NCBI GenBank assembly: GCA_947630785.1
Contig: CANRIW010000001.1
Span: forward strand, 1 to 64,000
Direction of reading: 5' to 3'
Origin: an uncultured Oscillospiraceae bacterium
Lineage (GTDB): Bacteria; Bacillota; Clostridia; Oscillospirales; Oscillospiraceae
Length of the DNA stretch: 64,000 bases
In this document: positions 15,369-26,997 of the stretch, piece after piece
How the letters are laid out: every line of letters starts with the position of its first letter
Position numbering within the stretch: position 1 is the stretch's first letter
Translations under genes and position numbers: made by a program
The notes under the pieces: model-generated
Databases searched by the model: none
The model's input: the letters and a program-made list of their open reading frames with translations, nothing else
Told to the model about the DNA's origin: nothing

Positions 15369-16700
15369 TTAATGTTCCTCGTCCTCAGGGGCGCTGGCCT
15401 CCTCGGCCTCGGCGGCGGTGTCCTCCGCCTGCTCCTGAACGGTCTCGGCGGCCTCGGCGGCCTGCTGTTCCGCCTGCTCCACGGCGGCGGCCAGTTCGGG
15501 CCGGGACTCGGCCAGCAGGGCCTTCTCCTCGTCGGTGAGGGTCTGGTCCTCCTCCTTCGGCATGACGGGGCCGTTGGGGTCGTGGTACGGGGTGACGGGA
15601 TAGCGGGCGGGGTCATAGGCCCGGCCCCGGGCAAACCGGCGCAGGCCCTCCTGACTGGCGCCGTCCACGTCGGCGGCGGCCTTTTCCTTTTTGGGCTGCT
15701 TCTTGCTGCCGGCGGCCAGGGCGGCGGCCTTCTTCTCGGCGGACTTGCGGCGGCGCTCCTTCTCGGCCTCCTTGGAGCGGCGCTTCTGCTCCTCCATCTC
15801 CTTCTGGGCGGCCTCGTAGTCCTTTTTCAGCATCCTGCCGGCGATGATCTCCTGCACCATCCCGAGGGCGGAGTTGGCGATCCAGTAGATACACATACCG
15901 GCGGGCAGGCTGTAGCCGATCCACAGGGACATGACGGGTCCCATCAGGATCATCATCCAGTTGTTCTGCTGCTTGTTCTCCGGCTGGTTCTGGCTCATCT
16001 GGTTGGTCCGCATGGACACCTGATAGGACAGCAGGGACAGTCCGGCGGAGATCAGCGGCAGCAGGAACAGGCCCACGGCCCCCCAGATGTCCCCGCCGGT
16101 GAACAGATCGGACTTCCAGAACATCAGGCTGGGGACCCTGGACAGGTCGATGCCCAGGAAGTTGAAGTTGATGACGAACATCCCAAACACGCCGGCGGTG
16201 GAGGCGCCGGCGGCGGCCGCGGCAGTCTCCAGATTGCCGGCATTCAGCCGGGGGGCCAGCAGCAGCTCGTTGGTCCCCGCCGGGGTGAAGTCCGCCCAGC
16301 CCAGGGCCTTGGCCACGGCGATGGTGGCGTCCTCCTTCAGCATCATCATATACTTGAAGGGCCGGCGGATGATGGCGTACAGGGGCATCAGAATCAGCAG
16401 GGGCAGGAAGGACCAGCCGCAGCCGCCGAACATGCTGGTACCGCTCTCGGCGTAAAGCTTCTGGATCTCCTGGTTAGCCTTTTCCTTGTCGTTGCCGCAG
16501 CGCTTCTGGATCTCCTGCACCTGGCCGGAGAGGATGCTGGACTTGATCATGCTCCGTTTGCCCTTGATGGAGAGCGGGAACAGGATGACCTTGACGATCA
16601 GGGTAAAGAGGATCAGCGCTATGCCGTAGCTGTTGAATACCAGGCACAGAAACCTCAGCAACAGGCTGAAGGGCGTCATGAGTATTTGCCAAATATCCAT
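15369..16700 (-). CDS. yidC: Membrane protein insertase YidC/SpoIIIJ/Oxa1 family
   Basis: A 443-aa insertase that helps place membrane proteins alongside or independently of Sec. An N-terminal membrane segment is followed by a cytosolic hairpin (KGKRSMIKSSILSGQVQEIQKRCGNDKEKANQEIQKLY) and further segments (FLPLLILMPLYAIIRRP; WMMILMGPVMSLWIGYSLPAGMCIYWIANSAL). It lacks the large periplasmic domain of proteobacterial YidC and has no evident lipobox. The C-terminal ~150 residues are a charged, low-complexity cytosolic tail, longer than in Bacillus SpoIIIJ. The start follows AGGAGGCCAGAT. It lies between yidD and jag as in most Firmicutes. Confidence 0.95.
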   Translation of the reverse strand: MDIWQILMTPFSLLLRFLCLVFNSYGIALILFTLIVKVILFPLSIKGKRSMIKSSILSGQVQEIQKRCGNDKEKANQEIQKLYAESGTSMFGGCGWSFLPLLILMPLYAIIRRPFKYMMMLKEDATIAVAKALGWADFTPAGTNELLLAPRLNAGNLETAAAAAGASTAGVFGMFVINFNFLGIDLSRVPSLMFWKSDLFTGGDIWGAVGLFLLPLISAGLSLLSYQVSMRTNQMSQNQPENKQQNNWMMILMGPVMSLWIGYSLPAGMCIYWIANSALGMVQEIIAGRMLKKDYEAAQKEMEEQKRRSKEAEKERRRKSAEKKAAALAAGSKKQPKKEKAAADVDGASQEGLRRFARGRAYDPARYPVTPYHDPNGPVMPKEEDQTLTDEEKALLAESRPELAAAVEQAEQQAAEAAETVQEQAEDTAAEAEEASAPEDEEH

Positions 16701-16710
16701 ATCTGGCCTC

Positions 16711-16959
16711 CTATTTATAACGGATTTTTTTCGGGGGCTTTGGGGGCACGGGATCGTAAATGATGGATTTCTGCTTATGGAAGGGGTGGCACCGCATCAC
16801 CCGCCACAGAGCCATGGCCCCGCCCTTCAGCGCGCCGTAGGTCTCCACAGCCTCCAGGCCATACGCGGAACAGGTGGGAGTGAAGCGGCAGCAGGGGGGC
16901 GTGGCCGGGGAGATGTTCCTCCGGTAGAACCGGATGAACCACAGCAGGACCGCCTTCAT
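16711..16959 (-). CDS. yidD: Membrane protein insertion efficiency factor YidD
   Basis: An 82-aa member of the YidD family with the invariant motif [25 protein letters not shown] and the terminal HPFHKQ region. It is a small membrane-associated protein that aids YidC-dependent insertion. Its start overlaps the rnpA stop by 4 bases, and yidC follows 10 bases downstream, so the three are translationally linked. Confidence 0.96.
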   Translation of the reverse strand: MKAVLLWFIRFYRRNISPATPPCCRFTPTCSAYGLEAVETYGALKGGAMALWRVMRCHPFHKQKSIIYDPVPPKPPKKIRYK

Positions 16960-17306
16960 CGGGCGGCCTCCGGCCTCCGCAGGCCCAGCTTGTCCGCCAG
17001 AGTCAGGAAGGAGCGCTCCAGCTGCTGATACCGGCTGTGGGCGGCCTTCACCCGGGCCACGATGACCACGTCCATCCCGCCGTTCAACTCCCCCTCGTGG
17101 AGGCGGTATATCTCTCTCAGACGGCGCCGGGTGCGGTTGCGGACCACGGCATGGCCCAGCTTGGTGGACACCGTCAGCCCCAGCCGGTTCCCCTGTCCGC
17201 CCCGTTGACGGACATAGAGGGCCAGCCGCCCGTCGGCGGCGGATCTTCCCTTTTGGTAGGCCCGGCGGAACAGATGATTCTCCTTCAGCGACACGGTTTT
17301 TTTCAT
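16956..17306 (-). CDS. rnpA: Ribonuclease P protein component
   Basis: The 116-aa protein subunit of RNase P, which assists the catalytic RNA in removing 5' leaders from pre-tRNA. The hallmark RNR-type motif ([16 protein letters not shown]) and the N-terminal [26 protein letters not shown] region are present. It lies downstream of rpmH and overlaps yidD by 4 bases, the standard order. Confidence 0.96.
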   Translation of the reverse strand: MKKTVSLKENHLFRRAYQKGRSAADGRLALYVRQRGGQGNRLGLTVSTKLGHAVVRNRTRRRLREIYRLHEGELNGGMDVVIVARVKAAHSRYQQLERSFLTLADKLGLRRPEAAR

Positions 17307-17402
17307 TTACGACCTCTTTTCCGGGAAACGGACACAGGGGCGAGGGATCTTCCTCCCGCGCCCCGGTCTTTGACGACTATTCCGTATCCCGTTTTTGCGG
17401 CA

Positions 17403-17537
17403 TCAGTGGGTCAGACGGATGCGGCCCTTGGCCCGGCGGCGGGCCAGCACCTTGCGGCCGTTGGCAGTGGCCATGCGCTTGCGGAAGCCATGCACCTTGG
17501 AGCGGTGACGCTTTTTGGGCTGATAGGTACGAAGCAT
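17403..17537 (-). CDS. rpmH: 50S ribosomal protein L34
   Basis: This 44-aa gene is too short for the ORF track, whose 86-aa entry here is a different frame. The translation [18 protein letters not shown]... ending in [10 protein letters not shown] is a typical L34, a basic protein of the large subunit. The start follows AGGAGGTGTATCCCGC. It heads the rpmH-rnpA-yidD-yidC-jag operon and is divergent from dnaA. Confidence 0.97.
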   Translation of the reverse strand: MLRTYQPKKRHRSKVHGFRKRMATANGRKVLARRRAKGRIRLTH

Positions 17538-17642
17538 GCGGGATACACCTCCTGTTCAGATAGGGCGGCAGGGGCCGCTCTGTTCCACAACGCCCCGGCC
17601 GGGGCGCGGTCGATATGATAGGGCGCGATAGGCGCAAACGGA

Positions 17643-17672
17643 ATTATACCGTACTTTCGGCGCCTTTGTCAA
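17643..17672 (-). promoter_or_regulatory. rpmH operon promoter
   Basis: On the minus strand TTGACA is followed after 18 bases by a perfect TATAAT, about 105 bases upstream of rpmH. Confidence 0.8.
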
Positions 17673-17698
17673 TACATAAATTATAATTATTATATGAC
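17671..17698. other. AT-rich segment between the rpmH and dnaA promoters
   Basis: The block AATACATAAATTATAATTATTATATGAC is the most AT-rich stretch near dnaA in an otherwise GC-rich region. It could serve as a DNA-unwinding element or simply as upstream promoter DNA. No consensus TTATCCACA DnaA box flanks it, so its role in oriC is only a possibility. Confidence 0.4.
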
Positions 17699-17715
17699 TG
17701 ACCGCGGAAAAAACC

Positions 17716-17744
17716 TTGCCTCCCGTCAAAAATTTTGGTATAAT
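17716..17744 (+). promoter_or_regulatory. dnaA promoter
   Basis: TTGCCT and a perfect TATAAT are separated by 17 bases, about 35 bases before the chosen dnaA start. Confidence 0.8.
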
Positions 17745-17783
17745 AAATCAGTTGCGTTGACCATGAAAAAAGGAGGCCGCCCG

Positions 17784-19097
17784 ATGAACTCCGCTGCCGA
17801 TATCTGGGAAAAAGTGAAGAATCTGATGAAAAGCGATCTGACCGCCGTCTCCATCGACACCTGGTTTGGAGATGTGGAGGCCGTGGCGCTGGAGGATACC
17901 CGCCTGGTGCTGTGTGTCCCCTCCGAATACAAACGAAACATCATCCGCACCCGGTATCTCCCGGTGGTGCAGAAAGCGCTGAAGGAGCTGTTCTCCTTCG
18001 ATGTGGACGCGGCCCTGCTGCTTCCCGGGGAGCGGGACGCCTACACCGCCAGAGACGCCTCCCCCGCCGACCCGGAGGTGGAAAAGTATACCTTCGAGCG
18101 GTTCGTGGTGGGCTCTACCAACAAATTCGCCTTTACCGCCGCCCAGAAGGTGGCCGACGAGCCGGGCGGCTCTTATAACCCTCTGTTCATCTACGGCCAG
18201 TCCGGCCTGGGCAAGACCCATCTGCTCCACGCCATCGCCAACCGGGTGCGGCAGAACCACCCGGATTACCGCATCCTCTACATCCAGAGCGAGGCATTTG
18301 TCAACGAGCTGATCGACGATCTGCGCCACGGCCGGGACATGCAGAAATTCCGGGACAAATACCGCAATGTGGATGTATTTCTGATGGACGACGTTCAGTT
18401 CATCGCCGGCAAGGATTCCAGCGAGGAGGAGTTGTTCCACACCTTCAATACCCTCTACGAGCAGAAAAAGCAGATCGTCTTCACCTCCGACCGGCCGCCC
18501 CAGGAGATGATCCGGCTGGAACAGCGGCTCCGCACCCGGTTCGAGCAGGGCCTGCCGGCGGACATCCAGCCCCCGGACTACGAGACGAGGGTGGCCCTGC
18601 TGAAAAACAAGTCGCTGGAGCGGGGCATCTCCCTGCCCGACCCGGTGCTGTCCTATGTGGCGGAGAACATCACCTCCAACGTGCGGCAGATCGAGGGCGT
18701 GGTCAACAAGATCATGGCTTTTCAGGAGCTGATGGGGGTCCAGGTGGACGTGGAGACCACCATCCGCGCGGTGCGGGACATCCTCCGCTCCAAGGAGAAC
18801 TTCCTGCCCTCCGCCGACACTATCATCCAGGAGGTGGCCCGGTTCTACGAGCTGGACAGCGCCGCCCTCCGGGGCCAGAGCCAGAGCAAGGAAATCTCCA
18901 CCGCCCGGAACGTGGCCATGTATATCATCCGGGAGATGACCCAGCTGTCCCTGGCGGAGATCGGTCAGCAATTTGGCGGCCGGCACCACTCCACGGTGCT
19001 CAACTCCATCAACCGGGTGGAAAAGGTCATGAAGGACCAGCCCGAACTCACCGAGGTCATCCGGGACATCACCAACGCGGTCAATTCCGTGTACTGA
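17784..19097 (+). CDS. dnaA: Chromosomal replication initiator DnaA
   Basis: A 437-aa initiator ATPase that binds DnaA boxes and opens the origin. Domain I spans about residues 1-75. The linker is short (about 80-105). The AAA+ domain has Walker A GQSGLGKTH (138-146) and Walker B FLMDDVQFI. The DNA-binding domain IV ends in GGRHHSTVLNSINRVEK, the DnaA signature. The start is set at the ATG following AAAAAAGGAGGCCGCCCG; upstream in-frame codons in the track ORF lie in the promoter. It is followed after 220 bases by dnaN, the usual pair. Confidence 0.97.
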   Translation: MNSAADIWEKVKNLMKSDLTAVSIDTWFGDVEAVALEDTRLVLCVPSEYKRNIIRTRYLPVVQKALKELFSFDVDAALLLPGERDAYTARDASPADPEVEKYTFERFVVGSTNKFAFTAAQKVADEPGGSYNPLFIYGQSGLGKTHLLHAIANRVRQNHPDYRILYIQSEAFVNELIDDLRHGRDMQKFRDKYRNVDVFLMDDVQFIAGKDSSEEELFHTFNTLYEQKKQIVFTSDRPPQEMIRLEQRLRTRFEQGLPADIQPPDYETRVALLKNKSLERGISLPDPVLSYVAENITSNVRQIEGVVNKIMAFQELMGVQVDVETTIRAVRDILRSKENFLPSADTIIQEVARFYELDSAALRGQSQSKEISTARNVAMYIIREMTQLSLAEIGQQFGGRHHSTVLNSINRVEKVMKDQPELTEVIRDITNAVNSVY

Positions 19098-19317
19098 TCT
19101 CCACAGTTCTGAGGACCGTGCTGTTCAACCCTGTGGAGGTTTCGTTCCACGGACCTCCCGTTTCAGTCTCTGCGGAACTTCTGAGGAAATCTCTTTGGTC
19201 CCCGGTCCCGCGGCGCATAAGGGTTTTCTCCCCACTTCCACACCTCAACAGTCCCTAACGACTATTACGAAAAATAAAACACTTCCTCTCTGAGAGAGAA
19301 AGAGAAAGGAATCCGCT
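19098..19317. other. dnaA-dnaN intergenic region (candidate oriC part)
   Basis: This is a non-coding gap at the position where Firmicutes carry part of oriC. It contains an inverted pair CTCCACAG (19099-19106) / CTGTGGAG (19131-19138), a direct repeat TTCTGAGGA (19107-19115, 19179-19187), and further TTCCAC-type cores (GTTCCACGG, CTTCCACAC). No perfect TTATCCACA box is present. I see nothing coding in it. Its function as origin DNA is inferred from position. Confidence 0.5.
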
Positions 19318-20439
19318 ATGAAATTTTCCTGTGAAAAAGCGATCCTGCAAAGCGCAGTGACCACCGCCGGCCGGGTGGTAGCGGCCAAGAGCTCCATCCA
19401 GGCGCTGGAGGGGGTGCTCATCGAGGCGTCCGCCGCTGGGCTGAAGCTCAGCGGCTACAATCTGGAGACCGGAATCGTCACCCAGGTAGAGGCACGGGTG
19501 GAGCAGCCCGGGGCCATCGTTCTGTCCGCCCGGCTGTTCGGGGAGATCCTCCGCCGCATGCCGGACGACATAGTGGCGGTGACCACCCAGCCCAACTGCT
19601 CTGTCCACATCGCCTGCGGGGACACCTCCTTCGACATCATGGGCAGCAGCGACGCCGACTATCCCGAGCTCCCCTCCGTGGGGGACGGACAGTCCCTCAC
19701 CGTGGCCCAGGGCGATCTGCGCGCCATGATCGGACAGGTGATCTTCGCCGTCAGCGACAATGAGAGCCGCCCCATCCACACCGGCGCCCTGTTCGAGGCG
19801 GCGGGAGAGGAGTTGACCATGGTGGCGGTGGACGGCTTCCGCCTGGCCCTCCGCCGGGAGAATCTGGCCGCCCCGGTGGGCGGGGCCGCCTTCTCCTTTG
19901 TGGTGCCCGGCGCCGCGCTCAGCGAAGTGGAGAAGATCTGCGCCGACAGCGACGAGCCCGTCACCATCACCCAGGGCAGCCGCCACGTGACCTTCCAGAT
20001 CGGGGAGACCTGGCTGGTGGCCCGCCGGCTGGAGGGAGAGTTCCTCAACTACCGCCAGACCATCCCCCAGAACAATCCCATCTCGGTGGAGGCCGACGCC
20101 GCCGACCTTCAGCGCTCCATCGACCGGGCCTCCCTCATCATCAACGACAAGCTGAAGAGCCCTCTCCGCTGCAAGTTCGAAGACAGGACTCTTTCCATCA
20201 CATCAAAGACCGCCATCGGCTCCGCTTTTGACCGCTGCCCCATCTCCGGGGACGGCAGGGGACTGGAGATCGGTTTCAACAACCGCTTCTTCATGGACGC
20301 GGTGAAGGCCGCCCCGGCGGAGCGGGTGCGCCTGGAGCTGAATACCGCCACCTCTCCCTGTCTGGTGCTGCCGGTGGAGGGGGAGAAGGACAACTTCCTC
20401 TATATGGTGCTGCCGGTGCGGCTCCGGGCGGGGGAGTAA
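19318..20439 (+). CDS. dnaN: DNA polymerase III sliding clamp (beta subunit)
   Basis: The 373-aa ring-forming clamp that tethers DNA polymerase III to DNA. The length and three-domain repeat match the family ([32 protein letters not shown]-like core; terminal [11 protein letters not shown]). The ribosome-binding site is a purine-rich GAGAAAGAGAAAGGA tract. It sits between dnaA and the yaaA-recF pair. Confidence 0.97.
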   Translation: MKFSCEKAILQSAVTTAGRVVAAKSSIQALEGVLIEASAAGLKLSGYNLETGIVTQVEARVEQPGAIVLSARLFGEILRRMPDDIVAVTTQPNCSVHIACGDTSFDIMGSSDADYPELPSVGDGQSLTVAQGDLRAMIGQVIFAVSDNESRPIHTGALFEAAGEELTMVAVDGFRLALRRENLAAPVGGAAFSFVVPGAALSEVEKICADSDEPVTITQGSRHVTFQIGETWLVARRLEGEFLNYRQTIPQNNPISVEADAADLQRSIDRASLIINDKLKSPLRCKFEDRTLSITSKTAIGSAFDRCPISGDGRGLEIGFNNRFFMDAVKAAPAERVRLELNTATSPCLVLPVEGEKDNFLYMVLPVRLRAGE

Positions 20440-20446
20440 GGGCCCT

Positions 20447-20659
20447 ATGAGCGAACAACGCGTCAAAATAGAGACCGAGTTCATCAAACTCCAGGACCTG
20501 CTGAAATTCGCCGGCGCCGTGGAGACCGGAGGGGAGGCCAAACTCCTCATCCAGGAGGGCGCGGTGAAGGTCAACGGAGAGGTCTGCGCCATGCGGGGCA
20601 AAAAGCTCCGCCCCGGCGACCGGGCCTCGCTGAACGGCGTCACGCTGGTGGTAGAATGA
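20447..20659 (+). CDS. yaaA: S4-domain RNA-binding protein YaaA (RlbA-like)
   Basis: A 70-aa S4-like domain protein ([47 protein letters not shown]), conserved between dnaN and recF in Firmicutes. The S4 fold binds structured RNA; in Bacillus it has been connected to ribosome assembly. It ends 4 bases inside recF (ATGA overlap), so the two are coupled. The precise RNA target is unknown. Confidence 0.92.
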   Translation: MSEQRVKIETEFIKLQDLLKFAGAVETGGEAKLLIQEGAVKVNGEVCAMRGKKLRPGDRASLNGVTLVVE

Positions 20660-21759
20660 AGGTCAACGGCATCACCCTGGATTTCTTCCGCAACTACGTC
20701 CACTTTGAGGCCGCCTTTCACCCCGACGTCAACGTAATCGTGGGGGAGAACGCCCAGGGCAAGACCAATCTGCTGGAGGCGGCGGCCTACCTGTCCTCCG
20801 CCTCCTCCCACCGGGCCCGGTACGATCGGGAGCTCATCCAGCACGGGGTGGATTCCGCTTTTCTCCAGGGCCGGGTGGAGAGCCGGGACCGGGAGTTCCT
20901 GCTGGAGTGTGAGCTGTACCGGGGGGCCCGCCGGGTCCTCCGCTCCAACGGCGTCCGGCTGAAGACGGCGGCGGAGCTGTCCGGCATTTTGAACACGGTG
21001 CTGTTCTGCCCGGAGGACCTGTACCTCATCCGGGAGGGGGCCGAGGCCCGCCGGCGATTCCTGGACGACTGCATCTGTCAGCTGCGGCCCAAGTACGCCG
21101 CCGCCCTGGCGGAGTATAGGAAGCTCCACCAGCACAAGACCCGCATCCTGCGGGACTGGGAGGACAACCCCTCTCTGCTGGACACCCTTGACGACTTCTC
21201 CCTGCGCATGGCCCAGTGCGGCGCGGTGATCGTCCACTACCGGGCCCACTTCGTCAAGCGGCTGCTGGAGGCTGCCCCGCCCATCCACGCCGACTGTTCC
21301 GGCGGCCGGGAGGCGCTGTCCCTCCGATATGAGACGGTGTCCACTGTCACCGACCCGGAGGCCCCGCCCAAGGTCCTACTGCCCCAGTTGCTGGCCCATC
21401 AGGAGAGCCACCGCCGGGCGGAGATCGAGTCCCGCTCCTGCCTCTCCGGCCCCCACAAGGACGACGTGGCGGTGGAGATCGACGGCATGCCCGCCAAGGC
21501 TTACGCCTCCCAGGGCCAGACCCGCACCGCCGCCCTGGCACTCAAGCTGGCCGCGAGGGATATCTTCCGGCAGGAGACGGGGGAGTGGCCGGTGCTGCTG
21601 CTGGACGACGTGCTCTCCGAGCTGGACGCCCAGCGGCAGGAGTTCGTGCTGAACCGCATCGCCGCCGGCCAGGTGTTCATCACCTGCTGCGAGGAGGGGG
21701 CCCTGTCCCGGCTCAGGGACGGGAAGGTCTTCCACATCCGGAATGGGGCGCTGCTATGA
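20656..21759 (+). CDS. recF: DNA replication and repair protein RecF
   Basis: A 367-aa SMC-like ATPase that helps load RecA at gaps through RecFOR. Walker A is [13 protein letters not shown] at residues ~34-46, the ABC-type signature lies in SGPHKDDV, and Walker B is [12 protein letters not shown]. Length matches the family. It overlaps yaaA upstream and remB downstream by 4 bases each, so the dnaN-yaaA-recF-remB block is tightly coupled. Confidence 0.96.
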   Translation: MKVNGITLDFFRNYVHFEAAFHPDVNVIVGENAQGKTNLLEAAAYLSSASSHRARYDRELIQHGVDSAFLQGRVESRDREFLLECELYRGARRVLRSNGVRLKTAAELSGILNTVLFCPEDLYLIREGAEARRRFLDDCICQLRPKYAAALAEYRKLHQHKTRILRDWEDNPSLLDTLDDFSLRMAQCGAVIVHYRAHFVKRLLEAAPPIHADCSGGREALSLRYETVSTVTDPEAPPKVLLPQLLAHQESHRRAEIESRSCLSGPHKDDVAVEIDGMPAKAYASQGQTRTAALALKLAARDIFRQETGEWPVLLLDDVLSELDAQRQEFVLNRIAAGQVFITCCEEGALSRLRDGKVFHIRNGALL

Positions 21760-22022
21760 AATATCTCCATCTCGGCCAGGCGGTCATGCTCCCGGAGGAG
21801 GCTGTGATCGGCATATTCGACCTGGACAACACCACCTGGTCCTTCCGCACCCGCCGTTTTCTGGACCGGGCGGAGAAGGAGGGGAGAGTGATCCCCGTGG
21901 GGGACGACCTGCCCCGCTCCTTTGTCCTCAGCCGGGAGGGGGACGGCCCCGCCCTCATCCACATCACCCAGTTCACCTCCGCCACCCTGCAGCGACGGGC
22001 GGAGGAGGACGGATTGGAATGA
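21756..22022 (+). CDS. remB: Extracellular matrix regulator RemB (DUF370)
   Basis: An 88-aa DUF370/RemB (YaaB) protein starting [26 protein letters not shown], conserved directly after recF in Firmicutes. RemA, its paralogue, is a LytTR-like DNA-binding ring; RemB influences matrix gene expression in Bacillus. The ATG overlaps the recF stop (ATGA). The track ORF that starts at 21585 includes recF shadow sequence. What RemB regulates in this organism is unknown. Confidence 0.88.
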   Translation: MKYLHLGQAVMLPEEAVIGIFDLDNTTWSFRTRRFLDRAEKEGRVIPVGDDLPRSFVLSREGDGPALIHITQFTSATLQRRAEEDGLE

Positions 22023-22050
22023 TATTTGACTTGAATAAGGAGGAATATAC

Positions 22051-22470
22051 ATGGCGGTACAGAAGATCGACTACCTGTGGCAGGACCGTAAGCGCCACTT
22101 TGGTCTGCCTCTCTCGTTTACCCGCTACCAGCTCAGCGAGGACCGGCTCTTTATGGAGCGGGGCCTGGTGAACCTGAAGGCCAGCGAGCTGCTGCTCTAC
22201 CGCGTCCGGGACCTGGAACTGACCATGAACCTGTGGCAGCGGATCTTCGGCGTGGGAACCATCTGCGTGAAGTCCACCGACCAGAGCACCCCAGACCTGG
22301 ACCTGGTGAACGTGAAAAACCCCAGGGAGGTCAAGGAGATGATCCACCAGCTGGTGGAGGACGCCAAGAACAAGCGCCGCATGAGCTCCATGGAGATCAT
22401 GGGCGGCGGTCCCGGCGGCCCCGGCCCCGACTTTGACGGCGACGGATTCCCCGACCACATGGATTTCTGA
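22051..22470 (+). CDS. Bacterial PH-domain protein with EF-hand-like tail
   Basis: A 139-aa protein with a YdbS/YvbH-type bacterial PH domain over about residues 10-108 (RYQLSEDRLFMERGLVNLKASELLLYRVRDLEL; NPREVKEMIHQLVEDAKNKRR). A Gly/Pro hinge leads to the last 13 residues, DFDGDGFPDHMDF. These place aspartates at EF-hand loop positions 1, 3, 5, 9 and 12, a calcium-loop pattern also seen in dockerins. There is no signal peptide or membrane segment. It lies between remB and gyrB with a strong AAGGAGGAATATAC ribosome-binding site. Function unknown. Confidence 0.8.
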   Translation: MAVQKIDYLWQDRKRHFGLPLSFTRYQLSEDRLFMERGLVNLKASELLLYRVRDLELTMNLWQRIFGVGTICVKSTDQSTPDLDLVNVKNPREVKEMIHQLVEDAKNKRRMSSMEIMGGGPGGPGPDFDGDGFPDHMDF

Positions 22471-22501
22471 ATTTCCCTACCCGCGATTTTTGGAGGCAAT
22501 T

Positions 22502-24460
22502 ATGGCAGACGAACGCAGCAATCTGAGCTCCGCCGCCCCGGTGGAGCATGAGTACGGCGGCTCGGAGATCGAGGTGCTGGAGGGCCTGGACCCGGTGCGG
22601 AAGCGCCCGGGCATGTATATCGGCTCCACCTCCACTTCCGGCCTGCACCATCTGGTATATGAGATCGTGGACAACGCCATCGACGAGGCGCTGGCCGGCT
22701 ACTGCGACCACATCACCGTGGAGATCCTGGAGGGGGACTGCATCCGGGTCACCGACAACGGCCGGGGCATCCCCGTGGACATCCAGCCGCAGACGGGCCG
22801 GCCCGCCCTGGAGGTGGTGTATACCGTCCTCCACGCCGGCGGCAAGTTCGGCGGCGGCGGGTACAAGGTGTCCGGCGGCCTTCACGGCGTGGGCGCCTCC
22901 GTGGTCAACGCCCTGTCCGAGTGGCTGGAGGTCCGGGTCCACAAGAACGGCCAGATCTACGAGATGAAGTTCTCCCGGGGCAATATCACCCAGGAAATGA
23001 AGATCGTGGGCAAGACCGACCACACCGGCACCGAGGTGGTGTTCAAGCCCGACCCCGAGATGTTCGAGACCACCGAGTACGACTACGAGACCCTCCACCG
23101 CCGTATGCGGGAGCAGGCGTTTTTGAACGCCGGGGTCCGCATCGACATGGCGGACCGCCGCCCCGGCATGGAGCAGGAGGAGTCCATGCGGTACGACGGC
23201 GGCATCCGGGAGTTCGTCACCTTCATCAACCGCAACAAGACCCCGCTGCACGAGCAGGTCATCTACATGACCGGCGCCAAGGACGACTCGGTGGCGGAGA
23301 TCGCCATGCAGTACAGCGAGGACAGCTACAACGAGATCACGGTGTCCTTCGCCAACAACGTCCACACCCCCGAGGGCGGCATGCACGAGGAGGGCTTCAA
23401 GCGGGCCCTGACCAACGTGCTCAACGCCTACGGGAAAAAGATGAAGATCCTGAAGGACGAGGAGAAGGTCTCAGGCGACGACTGCCGGGAGGGCCTCACC
23501 TGCGTCATCTCGGTAAAGCTCACCGAGGCCCAGTTTGAGGGCCAGACCAAGGCCAAGCTGGGCAACAGCGAGATCAGGACCCTGGTGTCCAACGTGGTAT
23601 CCGACAAGCTGGAGCAGTTTTTGGAGGAGAACCCCGGCGTGGGCAAGGCCATCCTGGACAAGGCCCTGATGGCCTCCCGGGCCCGGGAGGCCGCCCGGAA
23701 GGCGAGAGAGTCGGTGCGCCGCAAGACCGGCCTGGAGGGCGGCCAGATGCCCGACAAGCTCCAGGACTGCAACGAGCGGGACCCCTCCCTCTGCGAGATT
23801 TATATCGTCGAGGGCGATTCCGCCGCGGGCTCCGCCATCCAGGGCCGGGACAGCCGGTTCCAGGCCATCCTGGCCATGTGGGGCAAGATGCTCAACGTGG
23901 AGAAGGCCCGGGCTGATAAGATCTACGGCAACGACAAGCTCTATCCCATGATCGTGGCCCTGGGGGCCGGCATCGGAGACGAGTTCAACATCGACAAGCT
24001 CCGCTATCACAAGATCATCATCATGGCGGATGCCGACGTGGACGGCGCCCACATCCGCACACTGCTGCTGACCTTCTTCTTCCGCTATATGCGCCCCCTC
24101 ATCGAGAAGGGCTATGTCTACTCCGCCGTGCCCCCCCTCTACAAGCTGACCCGGGGCAAGACGGTGCGGGTGGCCTACTCCGACCCGGAGCGGGACGCCA
24201 TCTCCGCCGAGATGCGCGCCGACAACCCCAACGCCAAGGTGGACATCAGCCGGTTCAAGGGCCTGGGCGAGATGGACCCCCACGAGCTGTGGGAGACCAC
24301 CATGGACCCGGAGCGCCGGTCCCTCCGCCGGATCACCCTGGAGGACGCGGTGGCCGCCGATCAGATCTTCACCGTTCTCATGGGGGAGCAGGTGGAGCCG
24401 AGGAAGGCGTGGATCGAGCAGAACGCCCGCAACGCTGACGCCGCCAATCTGGACTACTAA
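22502..24460 (+). CDS. gyrB: DNA gyrase subunit B
   Basis: A 652-aa ATPase subunit of gyrase, which introduces negative supercoils. The GHKL ATPase region shows EIVDNAIDEAL, DNGRGIPVD and GLHGVGASVVNALS. The Toprim domain has EGDSAAGSAIQGRD and the metal-binding DADVDG; the tail MDPERRSLRRITLEDA is typical. The start ATG at 22502 (MADERSNLSS) follows TTGGAGGCAATT; the track ORF begins earlier inside the preceding gene. gyrA follows 12 bases downstream. Confidence 0.98.
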   Translation: MADERSNLSSAAPVEHEYGGSEIEVLEGLDPVRKRPGMYIGSTSTSGLHHLVYEIVDNAIDEALAGYCDHITVEILEGDCIRVTDNGRGIPVDIQPQTGRPALEVVYTVLHAGGKFGGGGYKVSGGLHGVGASVVNALSEWLEVRVHKNGQIYEMKFSRGNITQEMKIVGKTDHTGTEVVFKPDPEMFETTEYDYETLHRRMREQAFLNAGVRIDMADRRPGMEQEESMRYDGGIREFVTFINRNKTPLHEQVIYMTGAKDDSVAEIAMQYSEDSYNEITVSFANNVHTPEGGMHEEGFKRALTNVLNAYGKKMKILKDEEKVSGDDCREGLTCVISVKLTEAQFEGQTKAKLGNSEIRTLVSNVVSDKLEQFLEENPGVGKAILDKALMASRAREAARKARESVRRKTGLEGGQMPDKLQDCNERDPSLCEIYIVEGDSAAGSAIQGRDSRFQAILAMWGKMLNVEKARADKIYGNDKLYPMIVALGAGIGDEFNIDKLRYHKIIIMADADVDGAHIRTLLLTFFFRYMRPLIEKGYVYSAVPPLYKLTRGKTVRVAYSDPERDAISAEMRADNPNAKVDISRFKGLGEMDPHELWETTMDPERRSLRRITLEDAVAADQIFTVLMGEQVEPRKAWIEQNARNADAANLDY

Positions 24461-24472
24461 AGAGGTACCCAA

Positions 24473-26992
<2,520 letters not shown>

Positions 26993-26997
26993 TGTCC

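Noticed and set aside
17538-19317. Consensus DnaA boxes around dnaA
   Set aside because: No TTATCCACA was found on either strand; only degenerate CCACA cores, so I did not annotate individual boxes.
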